DNA of 15,896 nt from Leptospiraceae bacterium (GTDB taxonomy: Bacteria > Spirochaetota > Leptospiria > Turneriellales > Turneriellaceae): NCBI GenBank assembly GCA_016788945.1, contig JAEUSA010000182.1, positions 1-15,896 of the forward strand. Direction: 5' to 3'. The position numbers were made by a program, and so were the translations under genes. Below the pieces are notes generated by a model. The model worked only from the letters and a program-made list of their open reading frames with translations, searched no databases and was not told where the DNA came from. Each line of letters opens with the position of its first letter. Position 1 is the stretch's first letter. Below, in pieces: positions 14,274 to 15,896 of this stretch.

Positions 14274-15896
14274 ATGCGCCGCCACGCCTTCAGGTTTGTC
14301 GCGATATTCTTATTACTCGTCGCTGCGACGCTGACACTGCAGGAGCTGATGCCGCAATGGCAGTTGAGACTGTTGCCGGCGGCCTCCGAGTTTATTCCGG
14401 CTTTTCTCGTGCGGAAGCCGCCGGCCCCGGTGCTGACGCAGACAGCCGAAGCGGTTTTCGACAACCGCGACAAAGGTCTTGCCAATTTTTACCGTAAACT
14501 GGCGCAACTCAAAAACGGCCGCCGCGAGCGGGTGCGCGTGATGCATTTTGGCGATTCGGTGATTTGGTACGAACGCGTCGCACGCGACATCAGGGCTGGC
14601 CTGATCCGCGACTTTGGCGACGGTGGCCGCGGCCAGATCGTCATGCACCAGGATTGGGGGGTCTCGCACTTCGGTCATCAAAACCTCACAAAAGACAATT
14701 TTGAATTCCTGACCGTGCCCTATAACCATTTTAACCATATTGATCCGAAGTGGCTGCCCGATGTCGGCTTTTCTTCATGGACATACCGCTCGGTCAAAAC
14801 CGGCCAGCTGAGCGAACAGCGCGCGCTGCCATCTGCTCAACCCTTCACACAGTTAACGGTTATCGCGCGCCCGGCCCGCGACACGGCAGAAATGACGGAA
14901 ATGGTCAGAGTCGCCAACTACGAGAAAAATCCACCCGAGGTGCAAGTCTCATCATTCGGCTTAAACAAAGGCGGATGTACTTCACACACGATCCATTTTC
15001 CCCCGACGCGGCATGTCGCCGTCGGTTTTGGCGCTGAAACCGGCAGCAGCCAAAATGCACAGCCGGCTGTGAGGGGGGGCGTCAACATGATGACCACGCG
15101 CGTTATCGCCAAGAAAGAGACGACGAATTCGCGCTCGGCACTCATCGATGCCGCGCTGCTCGAAACCGATCGCGGTGTTTCGTATTCTACGTTTGTGCAC
15201 AAAGGCAAGCACATGGCGTGGATGACCGCGATCGAGCCCTTAACCTTCGAGTGCGGTTATAAGGCCGCAGCACCGGATCTGCTGATCTTTCAGTATGGTA
15301 TCAATGAAGGTGCGTCCATTGATTGGAAAGCATATGACTTTTCGCATGACTATTACCGCAAACAGATGCGGGAATTCTTTGGCCGCATTCGCAAAGCCCT
15401 GCCAGAGACCGACATACTGATTATCGGCCCGTACGATCGCTTGAAGAAAGTCGGCGACCGCTGGGTAACCTACACCGCGCACGACGATGTGCGGCGCATG
15501 CAGCGCGAAATGGCGCGCGAAATGGGTTTTGCCTTCTACGATTCATTTACCTTTCTCGGCGGCGCCGGCCACATGGAGCGCATGACGCGCGAGGGTCTGG
15601 CGACCGGTGATTATTCGCATCTCAACGATAAGGGTTCGGCCATGCTCGGCACGCAGATCTACAGAGAACTGTATGCGGGTTTTGCCGGCAAGGCAGTGAC
15701 CGCTGCGGAAACATCGGCTCCTTCAGTTTCCAAAAAGACCTCCGGGGCCGCCGAAACGTCGGCTCCTTCGGTCTCCAAAAAGACTTCCGGAGCCGCCGAA
15801 ACGTCGGCTCCTTCACCCATTCTCTTCAATTCATTTACCTTTGCCTATTTTTTCATTATCGTTTTTGCGGTCGCGGCGTTTCTTAACCGTGTGCCG
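14274..15896 (+). CDS. SGNH-hydrolase domain fused to an MBOAT O-acyltransferase (3' end beyond window)
   Basis: Open for 541 codons without a stop to the window edge. Residues 6-22 are a hydrophobic anchor. An SGNH/GDSL-like domain follows: H-F-G-D-S (S95 as nucleophile), Q-Y-G-I-N-E-G (N344) and D-Y-S-H-L-N (D446, H449 completing the triad). Residues 478-514 are a tandem-repeat linker. From 516, I-L-F-N-S-F-T-F-A-Y-F-F-I-I-V-F matches the opening helix of membrane-bound O-acyltransferases such as AlgI and DltB. Pairs of MBOAT and SGNH proteins O-acylate surface polymers, the MBOAT carrying the acyl group across the membrane and the SGNH partner handing it on; here the two appear joined. The substrate cannot be told. 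The ATG at 14274 has no evident ribosome binding site. The MBOAT call rests on about 26 residues. Confidence 0.85.
   Translation, partial: MRRHAFRFVAIFLLLVAATLTLQELMPQWQLRLLPAASEFIPAFLVRKPPAPVLTQTAEAVFDNRDKGLANFYRKLAQLKNGRRERVRVMHFGDSVIWYERVARDIRAGLIRDFGDGGRGQIVMHQDWGVSHFGHQNLTKDNFEFLTVPYNHFNHIDPKWLPDVGFSSWTYRSVKTGQLSEQRALPSAQPFTQLTVIARPARDTAEMTEMVRVANYEKNPPEVQVSSFGLNKGGCTSHTIHFPPTRHVAVGFGAETGSSQNAQPAVRGGVNMMTTRVIAKKETTNSRSALIDAALLETDRGVSYSTFVHKGKHMAWMTAIEPLTFECGYKAAAPDLLIFQYGINEGASIDWKAYDFSHDYYRKQMREFFGRIRKALPETDILIIGPYDRLKKVGDRWVTYTAHDDVRRMQREMAREMGFAFYDSFTFLGGAGHMERMTREGLATGDYSHLNDKGSAMLGTQIYRELYAGFAGKAVTAAETSAPSVSKKTSGAAETSAPSVSKKTSGAAETSAPSPILFNSFTFAYFFIIVFAVAAFLNRVP
15705..15815 (+). 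repeat. Tandem 45-base repeat encoding a 15-residue linker, 2.5 copies
   Basis: Two full units (15705-15749 and 15750-15794) and a partial third (15795-15815) encode A-E-T-S-A-P-S-V-S-K-K-T-S-G-A. The units differ only at a few silent third positions. They join the SGNH domain to the MBOAT domain and look like a flexible Ser/Thr/Ala/Pro linker that could vary in copy number between strains. Confidence 0.92.

Noticed and set aside
14222..14497. Plus-strand 91-codon open frame before the SGNH gene
   Set aside because: It overlaps the SGNH reading frame, which has clear catalytic motifs and an N-terminal anchor; this frame has none.

Overview
The window is gene-dense, of moderately high GC by eye, and reads as ordinary bacterial chromosome. 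Almost every base lies in a housekeeping-type gene, junctions are tiny or overlapping, and I see no rRNA, tRNA, insertion sequence, integrase or CRISPR array. The cyclophilin carries a loose lipobox, and a membrane acyltransferase works with a periplasmic-type SGNH domain, so a Gram-negative (diderm) bacterium is likely. A moderately GC-rich leptospiral spirochaete such as Turneriella is my best guess from general resemblance; no marker gene here proves it.

Layout. (1) 1-274, minus strand: the N-terminal part of an M24-type metallopeptidase running off the left edge. (2) 275-447: a divergent spacer holding a perfect 47-base hairpin (22-bp arms, TTT loop). (3) 448-9581, plus strand: a six-gene run with overlapping or abutting ends: an AGCS-transporter-like/phosphatidylserine decarboxylase fusion, proC, thiL, trmL, mfd and a soluble histidine kinase. 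(4) 10471-9578, minus strand: a TIGR01777-family SDR protein whose stop codon overlaps that of the kinase, then a divergent 80-base spacer and an RDD membrane protein (10552-11007, plus). (5) 14209-11021, minus strand: a four-gene run, sdhB, a cyclophilin-type lipoprotein, argC (TTG start) and a SixA-type phosphatase (probable TTG start). (6) 14274 to the right edge, plus strand: an SGNH-hydrolase domain followed by a 15-residue tandem-repeat linker and the start of an MBOAT acyltransferase domain, cut by the window.

How the genes work together. The two long runs look like mixed-function housekeeping operons held together by translational coupling rather than pathways: phospholipid synthesis, proline and thiamine synthesis, tRNA wobble methylation, transcription-coupled repair and signalling in one; respiration, protein folding, arginine synthesis and phosphohistidine chemistry in the other. 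The most unusual items are the two fusion proteins, a degenerate amino-acid/sodium symporter-like membrane domain joined to PS decarboxylase and an SGNH domain joined to MBOAT, and the long perfect hairpin in front of the first.
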